DNA of 64,000 nt, taken from the NCBI RefSeq assembly GCF_016808335.1, contig NC_053150.1:29158030-29222029 (forward strand). Direction: 5' to 3'. This DNA is from Panicum virgatum (Eukaryota > Streptophyta > Magnoliopsida > Poales > Poaceae). Each line of letters opens with the position of its first letter. The first letter of the stretch is position 1. Positions 1-11,600 of this stretch are shown here, piece after piece. Made by a program: the position numbers and the translations under genes. Below the pieces are notes generated by a model that was given only the letters and a program-made list of their open reading frames with translations, was not told the origin of the DNA and searched no databases.

Positions 1-167
1 TCACCTTGCCGGTCACCTTCGGCACTCGGGACAATTACTGCATAGAGTATGTCAAATTCGAGGTCATTGAGTTCGAGACCTCCTACCACGCCATCCTGGG
101 AAGACCCTCCCTCGCCAAGTTCATGGCGATCCCCAACCACACGTATCTTCTCCTGAAGATGCCAGCT
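1..167 (+). pseudogene. E1 Ty3/gypsy Tat-type retropepsin, C-terminal fragment
   Basis: Reading from about base 6, the frame encodes the C-terminal part of a retropepsin domain. It includes the flap/helix motif AILGRPSLAKFMAIPNH, typical of grass RIRE2/Tat-type Ty3/gypsy polyproteins. The aspartic protease would process the Gag-Pol precursor in the virus-like particle. The frame is cut after the residues KMPA by the S1 LTR at 168. The polyprotein resumes at about 17987 with a continuation (PKGVLSVYGDL) that fits this family, so 1-167 and 17987 onward are one gene split by 17.8 kb of later insertions. The N-terminal catalytic Asp lies left of the window. The element assignment is firm; the exact family name is inference. 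Confidence 0.8.
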
Positions 168-3157
168 TGTAACACCCGGTTCATAAAAGGACATAAACCG
201 AGCAATCATATACGTACCAGGATCAAGTCACACGTATATACAACAGAATGAACAGTATATCACAGCACATATCATGTAAAAAGATGTAATAAAGCGAGTA
301 CGAATGTTATTTATTATATTAATGACAAAATGTCTGATACAGCGGAAGCGTAAAACATATACGAGAAACTCTCGGAAGCAGGGCGCCACAGGGACGTCGA
401 TTGGGAGACGAAACGGCTAGAAGTCCTCGTAGTCCTGGTAGCGCTGAGCGAACTCCCTCGCGTCGGTAGGAACTGAGCAGCAGTAGAGTATTCCCAAAAG
501 GAAAAAGAGTAGAGTAGGCAAGAGTGAGTACACAACTTGTACTCAACAAGTATAACACAAACTATGAGGCTCTAAGGTTGGCTGACTCAACTGCATTAGC
601 TTTTAAGTCTTGGCAAAATTTTATTAAAGCTATTTACTACAAGTTGATGAATTACCTTAAACCCAGTTACATAGTAATTAATCAAATTTAATCATGTTAC
701 TACTGAGAACCAAACCAAACCAAGCCACCCGGGGAAACCTGCCTCGTCGAAGGAAGATAACCCCACTAATCAAAAGGAGGATCTGGGCCGCTCATGACCG
801 TGAGCACGGCTAGTATACCAGTTTTACACTCTGCAGAGGTTGCACATCTTTACCCACAAGTCGTGAGCTACGCTAGTTGTTCATCACACTTCCTTAGGTG
901 AGATGACTAGCAAACTCACTACGAGGCCGTTACAAAGGACACGTTGGTAAGGTGTAACCGCTAAGGATTCAGGCAATGCAACGATGGTACCCACCTCGAG
1001 GGGTACGCAGATCAAGCCTCATAGCCTGGGCACCATTGAAGCTCGACCCCCCTCGTGCTCCATCGGTAAGTTACTCCCGAACCAAAATGACCTAATTAGT
1101 AAGCCAAGACCGTCCCATTCCAGTCTTGTGGTAGCGCTATTGTCCCAGGTTGTCGCTCTATGAACCGGTCCTTATGGAGAGTGGCCAACCACGCAGTAAG
1201 CACCGTGCTGGCCCCCTAAACCATGTTTCTAACAAAACCATTTTATAACGAGACGTGAGCCCCTCAAACGGGCCACTCTTAGAATTAAGTTGCATATACC
1301 ATTAATCAAATTAATTAAAAAGGACCATTATGTGTTATAGCGCGGCACCTAGCACAACTAACCAAAATGCAACCCAAGGAATATATATATAAGGGATATA
1401 AAGTGGCTAGGAAATCCTTATAGGCATACAATATTGAAATGCAGTATGAAATTGTATTTAAAGTGATAGGTGGTGTTCATGTTATACTTGCCTTCCTCGT
1501 ACTGCTCCTGCTGCTGCTCAAAGTGGTCAGATGATGGCTGCTCCAGGTACTGATACTGGGGCTCCTCAGATGGATCACCGTCTACTCACGAACACATGGC
1601 CAAAAGCAAGGCACACAATAAGCATACAAGCAAACACTAATAAAATCTAAGAAACTATACATCAATACATAAAAACAGCACACTAAACTAGTCTAAAACT
1701 ATTCTATGCGTTACAACGATCGCGTGGACATAAAGAACGCCTAAAACGGAGCTAAAACGCATAATCTAGGCTAAAAACAAGATCTAGGGACCTATTTGTA
1801 AGAAAACTGGAGTTCCAGGGGGTTTCTGGGCAAAACCGAGGACTAAAATGTAATTAAGGATTAGATCTGGGGTCTAACTAGTGAAATTACCAAGCTAGGT
1901 TGGCGGCTTCTATATTTAAAAAGCTCAGGGGGCTGCTTGCTAAATTCTGGGCCAAACTGTAATTATTTTTGAAAAGAGATGGCTGCGGGTTGATATCAAG
2001 AAAGATGGGGGGTTCTTTAACAAAAAAACCAGGCCGAAACGGTATCTTCAGATCGGGACCGTCAGATCTCGATCTGATGGCTCAGGGCGGCTCAGGTCTA
2101 GATCTAATCTAGGCCGTGGATTCGAGATCGAGCGGCCAAAATGAGTTGGGCGCGCGGGGCGGCGGCGGGGCTCGCCGGCGACCTTGCTCCGCGGCGGAGC
2201 TTCGCCGGAGGACACCGATAACGGTGTTTCGGGGCCTAATTCGACTCGGATTTTGGTCCGGAATGGCGTACGCGTCAGGCGTCAATCACTGGTGGCATTA
2301 ACTGGGCCCGGGGTGGCTCGGAGGCATGGGTGCGGCGGCGGTGGCGGTTCCGTGCAGTGGTGATGCGCCGGTGAGTGGGGTTCGGACCTTGCTGGGGCTC
2401 GGGTGCATGTGCAAAAGAAGCCGGGGGTCCCCAAGATGCTTACTGAGGGAGAAGGTCGAACTAGAGGGCCGCGCAGGGTCGACGGTGATGTAGACTGGCG
2501 GCGGAGACGCGGCTCGACGGAGCGTGCACACGGAAATTCCCGTGCAGTGCGGGGTCGGGGTCGGGGAAGAAGAGGTCGATGGCGCTCCTGACTCCAAGGC
2601 GAAGCCGTGGCGTCAACTTGCGGAGGTGGAGTGGCGGCAGAAGAGCATTTCCTCGGCGGCGCAGGGGCACGGTGCAGCGGAGTAAGGCACAGCGCGGCTG
2701 TGCTCGGCTCTGGGCTGCGCTGGAGGGCATGGTGCGGCGTAGAGGCCTCGGGACGGAGTTTAAAGGTAGGGCCGAGGATCACGGTGCTCTGGCAAAGGAA
2801 GGTGATCGCCGGAGATCTCGGCGGAGCTTGGGCGCGGGTGAAACGGATCGCGCAACAATCCCGCGCGATCCCGGGTTCGGGTGAGGAAGCTTCTAGAAGT
2901 GGAGCGTTCACGGGAGGCTGCCAGTGGGTCCTGCAGGGGCTGGGGGTCCACGGGACAGCGAAGCTTTATGGCACGAGCTGGGCGGAGCAGAGCCGGGAGC
3001 ACGGCGGGGAAAGCGGGAGGAGGAAGATGATGGGCTGACAGGCGGGCCCAAACTATCAGCGAGGGGAAGGCGGGGTCGGGCGAGGCGACGCGCGAGCGAG
3101 CGGGCGAAAGGCGGCTGCCGGGTGGGACTGCCTTGTCAGAGGGAGGCGGGAGCGCAC
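168..3157 (-). mobile_element. S1: Tekay/Del-type solo LTR, left part
   Basis: This LTR starts TGTAACACCCGG at 168 and its other end (GGGTGTTACA) is at 17981. The orientation is minus: on the minus strand it reads from 17981 down to 168. A 5-bp TSD, CAGCT, lies at 163-167 and again at 17982-17986, inside the E1 protease gene. No PBS, internal region or second LTR accompanies it, so it is a solo LTR left by LTR-LTR recombination. Without the T insertion it is about 3.5 kb, longer than the 2.75-kb LTRs of E5. The coding-like exon pair described for the T LTRs is present (exon A minus near 1485-1610, exon B near 418-472). Bases 2100-3157 are GC-rich and hold only overlapping open-frame noise. 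Confidence 0.9.
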
Positions 3158-6100
3158 TGTAACACCCTAATTTAATTCTCAGATTTAATAAATTTAATTG
3201 GATTTAATTAAATTTCTAAGGATTATTGTGTTAGTCTTGCATTTAATCTAATTTTTGTTCCTTAATTAATTAAAATTTTCCTTAGATTAAAACTTTGTTG
3301 CTGCATTCATGCTGGAGCATTTATTTTATTTGCTTGTGTGCATTGGGTGGTTGAATTCAAATTTTGTTTGAATTCAAATAGTTTTGCTTGAGCTAGAATA
3401 GAAATAGGAAATAGATTTAGAAATAGAAAAGAAGCAAACTAGAACCCAGCAAACCCCAAACCCAACGGCAGCCCAACCCAGTTTCCAGCTCAAACCCAGT
3501 TCGGCCCATAAACCTCCACTGCGGCCCACCTCTTTCGCACAGCCCAGCAAACCATGGGCCAGAGCCTTTTTTTTTCCCCGGGCCTAGCCGCGACCTCCCC
3601 TCCACTCCATCCGTGGCCTAGCCTGCCCACGCGCGCGCGGCGCAGCTCGCCGGCCCAGCCAACCGCGCCCTCCCCCTTTCTCCCTCTGACAGCGCGGCCC
3701 CGCGCGCCAGCCGCGCCTCTCTCTCTCTGGCGAACCGGGCCCACACGTCAGCGCCTTCCTCTCCCTGCCTTTCTTCCTCCCCGCGCAACCTCCGCCCGAC
3801 ATCCCCGCCGCGATCTCCTCCGCCCCCGCGTGGAATCACGCTCGGCCCGGGCCTCCCTCTCCCTCCTTAAACAACACGCGGCCCTTGCGCCTCCCTCTCC
3901 TCTTTCCCCGCTCTCGGCCTCCCTTCGCGCTGCGCAGAGCCGCCGCCCCTGCTTCACCACACAGGAGCTTCGCCGTCGATTCCGCCGCCGCCAGTGCCAC
4001 TCCGGCCGCGCCGACCCATCCACAAGCATAACTGAAGCCTGCCGCGTCCGGCCATCAGGTCCAGAAGCCCCGAGGCATCTCCTGGCGACATCTCCGCGAG
4101 CGCCGCCCGCCTCGACCGTTGATCCCCGCCGCCGACCACGTTGCACGACATCTCCGACCCGAAGCATACCCCGGTGAGCACCAGAACGATCCCCTCTGTC
4201 GTTTTTCGCTGGATTGGATGGGCCGTAGCACCCTGGAACCTTTAGAACCTCGCACGCCGGCGGGCGCCGCCGCACAGCCCCGCCCCCTTTGCTGCGCACG
4301 CCATCCCGGACTCCGGTTCCCCATTTTGAGCGCACAGGTGGATTACGCGCTCCGCGTGGATCCTCCCTAACCTAAATACCAGCCATTTTGACCATCGGAG
4401 CGTCGAGTTCGATGAAGTCCGGCGAGGAGACGAGGAGCGCCACCGCGAGAAGCTTCGCCGGCGACTCGCGCCGCCGCTCCCTCACCACCCCAACCCCGAG
4501 CCGTCCGATCAAGGATGGACGCTCAAGATTAGATCGAATCCCATCAGTTCTGAGCCGCCAGATCGCGATCCGAAGGCCCAAAATAGAAGGAACCGGTTCG
4601 GCCTGGAAGTTTTGTTAAAGAGCCCCTGCCCTTTCCCTGATTCAACCCGCACTCCTGGTCAGTTCAAAACTAATTCCAGAAGGGCCCAAACTTTTGCACA
4701 AAACCCCCCAAACTTTCTAGAAATCTAACCCGCCGTCCAGAGCTGTCAGTTTTGCACGTTAGCCCTTAGATTTAATGGTTATTTACGTTTAGGCCCTCGG
4801 TTTTAGCAGAAAAGTCCCTGGAACCCTGTTTTTAATACAAATAAGCCCCTAGAACTTGTTTTTAGCCTAGATTATGCGTTTTAGCTCCGTTTTTAGCGTT
4901 CTTTATATCCACGCGATCGTTGTAACGCGTAGAACAGTATTAGAGTAGTTTAGTGCGCTGTTTTTATGTATTGATGTACTGTTTCTTAGCTTTTTGTTAG
5001 TATTTGCTTGTATGCTTATTTCGTGCAATGTTTTGGCCATGAGTTCGTGAGTAGACGTTGATCCATCTGAGGAGCCCCAGTACCAGTACCCGGAGCAGCC
5101 GTCTTCCGAGCAGTTTGAGCATTAGCCAGAGCAGTACGAGGAAGGCAAGTATAACATGAACAACCTATCATCTTTAAATACAATTTCATACTGCATTTTA
5201 ATACTGTATGCCTATAAGGACTTTCCTAGCCACTTTATATCCTTTATATATACCTTTGGGTTGCATTTTGGTTAGTTGTGCTAGGTTACTGCGCTATAAC
5301 ACACTCTAATCCTTTTTAATTAATTTGATTAATGGTTTACTTGAACTTAATTCTGAGAGTGGCCCTCTGTGCTTCGTGCTTGAGTGGCTCACGTCCCGTT
5401 AAAATATGTTTGATAAAAACATGGTTTAGGGAGCCAGCACGATGCTTACTGCCTGGTTGGCTACTCTCCATAAGGACCGGTTCATAGAGCGACAACCTGG
5501 GACAACAGCGCTACCACAAGGCTAGAATGGGATAGACTTGGCGTAATAATTAGATCTTTTTGGTTTGGAGTAACTTACCTGCGGGGCAGGGGCGGTAAGC
5601 TTCTATGGCCCTCGTGCTGAGTGGCCTCGTCTGTGCTTGGTCGGCGTACCTGTGTCTTGACGCCCACTAGACCTGCTCCATGGTCGCTGATCCACCCTCG
5701 CGGTTACTCCTTACCAACGAGATTCTTTGTAAAGGCCTCGTAGTGAGTCGCTAGTCGTCTCACCTAAGGAAGTGTGATGAACAACTAGCGTAGCTCACGA
5801 CTTGTGGGTAAAGATGTGCAACCTCTGCAGAGTGTAAAACTGGTATACTAGCCGTGCTCACGGTTATGAGCGGCCCAGATCCTCCTTTTGATTAGTGGAG
5901 TTATCTCCTTCCGACGAGGGAGGTGCTTCTCGGGGTTACCTTGGTGGCTTGGTTTTGGTTTGGATCTCAGTAGTAACATGGTTAATCTTGATTAATTACT
6001 ATGTAACTGGGTTAATGGTAATTCATCAACTCGTAGTAAATAGCTTTAATAAAATTTTGCCAACACTTAAAAGCTAATGCAGTTGAGTCAGCCAGCCTAG

Positions 6101-6510
6101 AGCCTCATAGTTTGTGTTATACTTGTTGAGTACAAGTTGTGTACTCACTCTTGCCTCTTCTCTACTTTTTCCTCTTGGTTACGCTACTGCTGCTCAGTTC
6201 CTGCCGACACGAGGGAGTTCGTCCAGCGCTACCAGGACTACGAGGACTTCTAGGTGTTCGTCTCCCAGTCGACGTCCCTGTGGCGCCCTGCTTCAGCTTC
6301 GGAGAGTTTTATCGTATTTTGTACTTCGCTTCCGCTGTATCAGACATTTTTGTCATTAATGTAATAAATAACATTCGTATTCGCTTTATTATGTCTTTTT
6401 ACGTGATATGTGCTATGATATACTGTTCATTCTGTTGTATATACGTGTGACTTGATCCTGGCACGTATATGATTGCTCGGTTTATGTTCTTTTATAAACC
6501 GGGTGTTACA
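3158..6510 (+). repeat. T LTR 1 (5' LTR)
   Basis: The LTR runs from TGTAACACCCTAATTTAA to GGGTGTTACA (TG...CA, short terminal inverted repeats). Its layout is an AT-rich start with a GAATTC-bounded palindrome near 3353-3379, a CT/GC-rich block at about 3500-4600 that looks like a plant promoter and 5' UTR, and a possible splice donor in CCCCGGTGAGC near 4172. A low-GC stretch follows, then the coding-like exon pair at 5039-6253. Many ORFs in the GC-rich block on both strands are composition noise. The boundary with the internal region is fixed by the PBS three bases after the LTR end. Confidence 0.9.
5039..6253 (+). other. LTR-borne two-exon coding-like segment with GC-AG intron (LTR 1 copy)
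   Basis: Exon A (5039-5144) begins ATG and encodes a Pro/Gln/Glu/Tyr-rich run (EEPQYQYPEQP). It ends GAGGAAG followed by GCAAGT, the consensus for a GC-type donor. Exon B (6198-6253) follows a strong acceptor (pyrimidine-rich tract, then TGCTCAG). It encodes VPADTREFVQRYQDYEDF and a TAG stop. The join is in phase, and the intron would be 1,053 bp. Here exon A has in-frame stops at codons 4 and 28. Matching exons of the same 106 and 56 nt occur in E5 (minus 34291-34186 and 33144-33089) and S2 (minus 47651-47546 and 46504-46449), and in S2 no stop interrupts them. Function is unknown; it could be a captured host-gene tail. Confidence 0.5.
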
Positions 6511-6513
6511 GAG

Positions 6514-6526
6514 TGGTATCAGAGCC
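6514..6526 (+). promoter_or_regulatory. Primer-binding site, initiator tRNA-Met type (T internal 1)
   Basis: TGGTATCAGAGCC starts three bases after the LTR end at 6510. This is the usual primer site complementary to the 3' end of plant initiator tRNA-Met in Tekay/Del and many other LTR elements. Confidence 0.88.
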
Positions 6527-6987
6527 GTATCGACTGTAGGACGAAGCCTAGATAGAACTGGTCATGTTTTAGGACTTCTTCTCACCAATCCTTGCCTGCT
6601 GAAACTATTTTACTATTATACCCCTTGACTTCTATGACTTTTTACCCGTCTTGCCTTGATTTCTCTCTCTGAAGAATAGTTTTCGTAGATTTGGCCTGAA
6701 TCAGTCATCTGACCACCATGAGTTAGTTAGGTGACCCTTTTATAATAATACGATGGCACGTCCTGCGACGCGTTGTGTTAGTCGGGTGGTGTGTTAAACT
6801 CGACTAAAGTATGAACTTTTGTATGCTTGTGCTTATGCAAATGTCTGATTTGGATTTTTGGTTGATTGCATAGTTTAGTAGTTAAATTTGTTTAATGAAA
6901 ATCAGTTTTAAAGTTAAAGTTAATTAATTAATAAAACAAGTTAGATCGTTGGGGTAAAACCGTTCACTCCATCCTCTCTACCTTATC

Positions 6988-7111
6988 ATGCCCTGGGTTT
7001 CTCCTGTCTTGCTCGTCGAGAAGAAGGATGGCGCAAAGAGAAGGTGATATCCAGAGCCTCACCAACGAGGACGTCGGTTTCTGTAAGGGGGTAGGGATGT
7101 GACACCCCGGC
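6988..7111 (+). pseudogene. RT fragment fused to a second PPT and LTR-start-like tract
   Basis: Bases 6988-7041 encode MPWVSPVLLVEKKDGAKR, the start of the RT palm (usually followed by CVDYR). The frame then ends and the sequence jumps to TAAGGGGGTAGGGA (7085-7098), immediately followed by TGTGACACCCCGG (7099-7111). That looks like the PPT and the first bases of a 3' LTR from a related but different element. The arrangement suggests the internal region is a deletion mosaic of at least two chromovirus-like pieces. The second copy is at about 12454-12577, with TGACATCCCGG in place of TGACACCCCGG. Confidence 0.6.
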
Positions 7112-7298
7112 CTACAGTTAGTACAAGAGAAGTTGAGAATCTCTCAGATGAAACAGAAGAGTTATGCTCTAGTTTCTTTTTCCCAGATTTATGTGACATT
7201 TATCTGGAGTTATCAGCAGTAATGCCTGTGCAGTGTTGTCTAAATAGGACAGAACCTTAATTAATGGGGTCTTTTCTCTCTTCCTTGACCTTACCAAT

Positions 7299-8567
7299 AT
7301 GTATTTTCCTTTTATCCCAGCTCAGATGTCGGCAGAACGAAAAGACCTTGGAGTCAGTGCAATGGGTGATGGTGAGAAAGCTTGCCCGTGTTGTCAATTC
7401 TATGGCGTTCCTTGTCGTCAAGTTCGTGCGACTGAAGATGAAGCTACAATTAGGAGGAACCAGAGGTTGTTCTCCAGTACAAAGAGAAAGAGGTCTCGTC
7501 AAGAGCAGCTAGCAGATGATTCACTGTTCCTTGATGGTCCATCGGTCGATGAGCTACAGACTGTCCAGAAGAGAAAGGATCCTAAGTGCTCTAGAGATAC
7601 ACAGGTCGAGAACCAAGCTCTCTATGATTATGTTGATGGGTTGACTATCACTATGAAGGTGATTCAGCCACGCAGTCACAAGGAGTCCAAAGAGCCAGCA
7701 ACAGAAACAATGCAAGATGTGATGATAAGTTCACAGGGAGGTCAACCAAGTGGCGCCTTTCACCTCCGCCGCCTGTGCTACCAATGCAGGCAAGAAGGTC
7801 ATTATGCCAAAAGTTGTCCTCAGAATCAACTGCCACCAGTAGCACCAGTCCAGGACCCTTCACCAATCCCGCATACTAGTGGTGACGAGACCGACCTCAT
7901 TTCCGGGAACTGCTCCAAGCAAGATGATCAGAATGATCAGGCTCAGCAGCAGATGATACCAGAGTGCAGTGATCGTACGAAGCATGAGCAATCCAAGAGA
8001 GGACCAAAACAGTACCTCCAGGGTAGAGTACACCATGTGTCAGCAGAAACCATTCGGGATGATAGTCCAGTCATTCTTGGTATGCTTCTAGCTAACTCAT
8101 ATCCAGCTATGGTGCTTTTCGATACTGGTGCTACGCATTCCTTTATTGCACAGTCTTTCGTCGAGCATCATGGTATTCGTATTAACACATTAAAGAAGTG
8201 CATGTTAGTATCTTCACCTGGAGGACAATTGAGGTCTCATACCTTCTGCCCCAGAGTTAGTGTTTCCATAGGGAGAGTAAAGTTCAGTGCAAATCTGATG
8301 GTGATAGACACCAAGGGTATTGATGTGATTCTGGGAATGGATACTCTTGCCAAGTGGGGAGTCAGAATTGATTGTGCTCAGCGGTCAGTCCACTTGTTAG
8401 CATCTAATGGCCAAGAGGTGATAGTCAGTGCTACAGAGCCTTCTGGTTTTCTTCATCAGATGGAGGCTAGACCCACGGATGGTATTCGTGTGGTGTCTGA
8501 ATTCCCGGATATCTCTCCGGAGGACCTGCCAGAAGAAGTAAGAGGAGTTGATGAAGACATATCCTAG
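7299..8567 (+). CDS. T ORF, copy 1: unknown N-terminus, CCHC zinc knuckle, retropepsin
   Basis: A 422-codon open frame. Residues about 1-155 match nothing I recognise. They contain a Cys cluster (CPCCQFYGVPC, about 29-39), a basic KRKRSRQEQ run, and an acidic/polar linker. A nucleocapsid-type zinc knuckle follows at about 160-173 (CYQCRQEGHYAKSC, CX2CX4HX4C), then a Gln/Asp-rich spacer. An aspartic protease follows with FDTGATHSF (catalytic Asp near 276) and the distal VILGMDTLAKWG motif. The frame runs through the family linker [14 protein letters not shown] and stops soon after PEDLPEE. The next bases in another frame (MKTYPSLFASQ) match the end of a chromodomain polyprotein, so about 2.6 kb of RT-RNase H-integrase is missing. 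No Gag capsid domain is visible. A later ATG at 7326 could also start it; TTTTATCCCAG just upstream could be a splice acceptor. Confidence 0.8.
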   Translation: MYFPFIPAQMSAERKDLGVSAMGDGEKACPCCQFYGVPCRQVRATEDEATIRRNQRLFSSTKRKRSRQEQLADDSLFLDGPSVDELQTVQKRKDPKCSRDTQVENQALYDYVDGLTITMKVIQPRSHKESKEPATETMQDVMISSQGGQPSGAFHLRRLCYQCRQEGHYAKSCPQNQLPPVAPVQDPSPIPHTSGDETDLISGNCSKQDDQNDQAQQQMIPECSDRTKHEQSKRGPKQYLQGRVHHVSAETIRDDSPVILGMLLANSYPAMVLFDTGATHSFIAQSFVEHHGIRINTLKKCMLVSSPGGQLRSHTFCPRVSVSIGRVKFSANLMVIDTKGIDVILGMDTLAKWGVRIDCAQRSVHLLASNGQEVIVSATEPSGFLHQMEARPTDGIRVVSEFPDISPEDLPEEVRGVDEDIS

Positions 8568-8610
8568 TCTCTTTGCTAGCCAGCCTAGAATTTCGGGACG
8601 AGATTCCTGT

Positions 8611-8622
8611 AAGGGGGTAGGA
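8611..8622 (+). promoter_or_regulatory. Polypurine tract (T internal 1)
   Basis: AAGGGGGTAGGA lies three bases before the LTR 2 start at 8625 and is the plus-strand primer site. The same tract is at 14077-14088 before LTR 3. Confidence 0.85.
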
Positions 8623-8624
8623 TT

Positions 8625-11600
8625 TGTAACACCCTAATTTAATTCTCAGATTTAATAAATTTAATTGGATTTAATTAAATTTCTAAGGATTATTGTGTTA
8701 GTCTTGCATTTAATCTAATTTTTGTTCCTTAATTAATTAAAATTTTCCTTAGATTAAAACTTTGTTGCTGCATTCATGCTGGAGCATTTATTTTATTTGC
8801 TTGTGTGCATTGGGTGGTTGAATTCAAATTTTGTTTGAATTCAAATAGTTTTGCTTGAGCTAGAATAGAAATAGGAAATAGATTTAGAAATAGAAAAGAA
8901 GCAAACTAGAACCCAGCAAACCCCAAACCCAACGGCAGCCCAACCCAGTTTCCAGCTCAAACCCAGTTCGGCCCATAAACCTCCACTGCGGCCCACCTCT
9001 TTCGCACAGCCCAGCAAACCATGGGCCAGAGCCTTTTTTTTCCCCGGGCCTAGCCGCGACCTCCCCTCCACTCCATCCGTGGCCCAGCCTGCCCACACGA
9101 GCGCGGCGCAGCTCGCCGGCCCAGCCAACCGCGCCCTCCCCCTTTCTCCCTCTGACAGCGCGGCCCCGCGCACCAGCCGCGCCTCTCTCTCTCTGGCGAA
9201 CCGGGCCCACACGTCAGCGCCTTCCTCTCCCTGCCTTTCTTCCTCCCCGCGCAACCTCCGCCCGACATCCCCGCCGCGATCTCCTCCGCCCCCGCGTGGA
9301 ATCACGCTCGGCCCGGGCCTCCCTCTCCCTCCTTAAACAACACGCGGCCCTTGCGCCTCCCTCTCCTCTTTCCCCGCTCTCGGCCTCCCTTCGCGCTGCG
9401 CAGAGCCGCCGCCCCTGCTTCACCACACAGGAGCTTCGCCGTCGATTCCGCCGCCGCCAGTGCCACTCCGGCCGCGCCGACCCATCCACAAGCATAACTG
9501 AAGCCTGCCGCGTCCGGCCATCAGGTCCAGAAGCCCTGAGGCATCTCCTGGCGACATCTCCGCGAGCGCCGCCCGCCTCGACCGTTGATCCCCGCCGCCG
9601 ACCACGTCGCACGACATCTCCGACCCGAAGCATACCCCGGTGAGCACCAGAACGATCCCCTCTGTCGTTTTTCGCTGGATTGGATGGGCCGTAGCACCCT
9701 GGAACCTTTAGAACCTCGCACGCCGGCGGGCGCCGCCGCACAGCCCCGCCCCCTTTGCTGCGCACGCCATCCCGGACTCTGGTTCCCCGTTTTGAGCGCA
9801 CAGGTGGATTACGCGCTCCGCGTGGATCCTCCCTAACCTAAATACCAGCCATTTTGACCATCGGAGCGTCGAGTTCGATGAAGTCTGGCGAGGAGACGAG
9901 GAGCGCCACCGCGAGAAGCTTCGCCGGCGACTCGCGCCGCCGCTCCCTCACCACCCCAACCCCGAGCCGTCCGATCAAGGATGGACGCTCAAGATTAGAT
10001 CGAATCCCATCAGTTCTGAGCCGCCAGATCGCGATCCGAAGGCCCAAAATAGAAGGTACCGGTTCGGCCTGGAAGTTTTGTTAAAGAGCCCCTGCCCTTT
10101 CCCTGATTCAACCCGCACTCCTGGTCAGTTCAAAACTAATTCCAGAAGGGCCCAAACTTTTGCACAAAACCCCCCAAACTTTCTAGAAATCTAACCCGCC
10201 GTCCAGAGCTGTCAGTTTTGCACGTTAGCCCTTAGATTTAATGGTTATTTACGTTTAGGCCCTCGGTTTTAGCAGAAAAGTCCCTGGAACCCTGTTTTTA
10301 ATACAAATAAGCCCCTAGAACTTGTTTTTAGCCTAGATTATGCGTTTTAGCTCCGTTTTTAGCGTTCTTTATATCCACGCGATCGTTGTAACGCGTAGAA
10401 CAGTATTAGAGTAGTTTAGTGTGCTGTTTTTATGTATTGATGTACTGTTTCTTAGCTTTTTGTTAGTATTTGCTTGTATGCTTATTTCGTGCAATGTTTT
10501 GGCCATGAGTTCGTGAGTAGACGTTGATCCATCTGAGGAGCCCCAGTACCAGTACCCGGAGCAGCCGTCTTCCGAGCAGTTTGAGCATTAGCCAGAGCAG
10601 TACGAGGAAGGCAAGTATAACATGAACAACCTATCATCTTTAAATACAATTTCATACTGCATTTTAATACTGTATGCCTATAAGGACTTTCCTAGCCACT
10701 TTATATCCTTTATATATACCTTTGGGTTGCATTTTGGTTAGTTGTGCTAGGTTACTGCGCTATAACACACTCTAATCCTTTTTAATTAATTTGATTAATG
10801 GTTTACTTGAACTTAATTCTGAGAGTGGCCCTCTGTGCTTCGTGCTTGAGTGGCTCACGTCCCGTTAAAATATGTTTGATAGAAACATGGTTTAGGGAGC
10901 CAGCACGGTGCTTACTGCCTGGTTGGCTACTCTCCATAAGGACCGGTTCATAGAGCGACAACCTGGGACAACAGCGCTACCACAAGGCTAGAATGGGATA
11001 GACTTGGCGTAATAATTAGATCTTTTTGGTTTGGAGTAACTTACCTGCGGGGCAGGGGCGGTAAGCTTCTATGGCCCTTGTGCTGAGTGGCCTCGTCTGT
11101 GCTTGGTCGGCGTACCTATGTCTTGACGCCCACTAGACCTGCTCCATGGTCGCTGATCCACCCTCGCGGTTACTCCTTACCAACGAGATTCTTTGTAAAG
11201 GCCTCGTAGTGAGTCGCTAGTCATCTCACCTAAGGAAGTGTGATGAACAACTGGCGTAGCTCACGACTTGTGGGTAAAGATGTGCAACCTCTGCAGAGTG
11301 TAAAACTGGTATACTAGCCGTGCTCACGGTTATGAGCGGCCCAGATCCTCCTTTTGATTAGTGGAGTTATCTCCTTCCAACGAGGGAGGTGCTTCTCGGG
11401 GTTACCTTGGTGGCTTGGTTTTGGTTTGGATCTCAGTAGTAGCATGGTTAATCTTGATTAATTACTATGTAACTGGGTTAATGGTAATTCATCAACTCGT
11501 AGTAAATAGCTTTAATAAAATTTTGCCATCACTTAAAAGCTAATGCAGTTGAGTCAGCCAGCCTAGAGCCTCATAGTTTGTGTTATACTTGTTGAGTACA

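Larger units (their letters stand above)
6511..8624 (+). other. T internal region 1
   Basis: This is the 2,114-bp region between LTR 1 and LTR 2. It opens with a PBS at 6514-6526, followed by about 460 bp of AT-rich sequence with no recognised coding. Next come a scrap of RT and a PPT-like tract (6988-7111), about 190 bp of spacer, the 422-codon frame at 7299-8567, and the true PPT at 8611-8622. No integrase, RNase H or complete RT is present. Internal region 2 (11977-14090) has the same length and order. Confidence 0.88.

Noticed and set aside
3554..4177. 207-codon plus-strand Pro/Arg-rich ORF in LTR 1
   Set aside because: Frame changes between LTR copies through small indels; looks like a promoter/5' UTR composition effect rather than protein.
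3748..4335. 195-codon minus-strand ORF repeated in all three T LTRs (also 9214-9801, 14680-15267)
   Set aside because: It lies in a GC-rich block where several frames on both strands are open; arginine/glycine-rich composition only, and overlapping frames are as long.
6514..6526. tRNA gene fragment
   Set aside because: Only the short primer complement is present, at the expected LTR-adjacent position.
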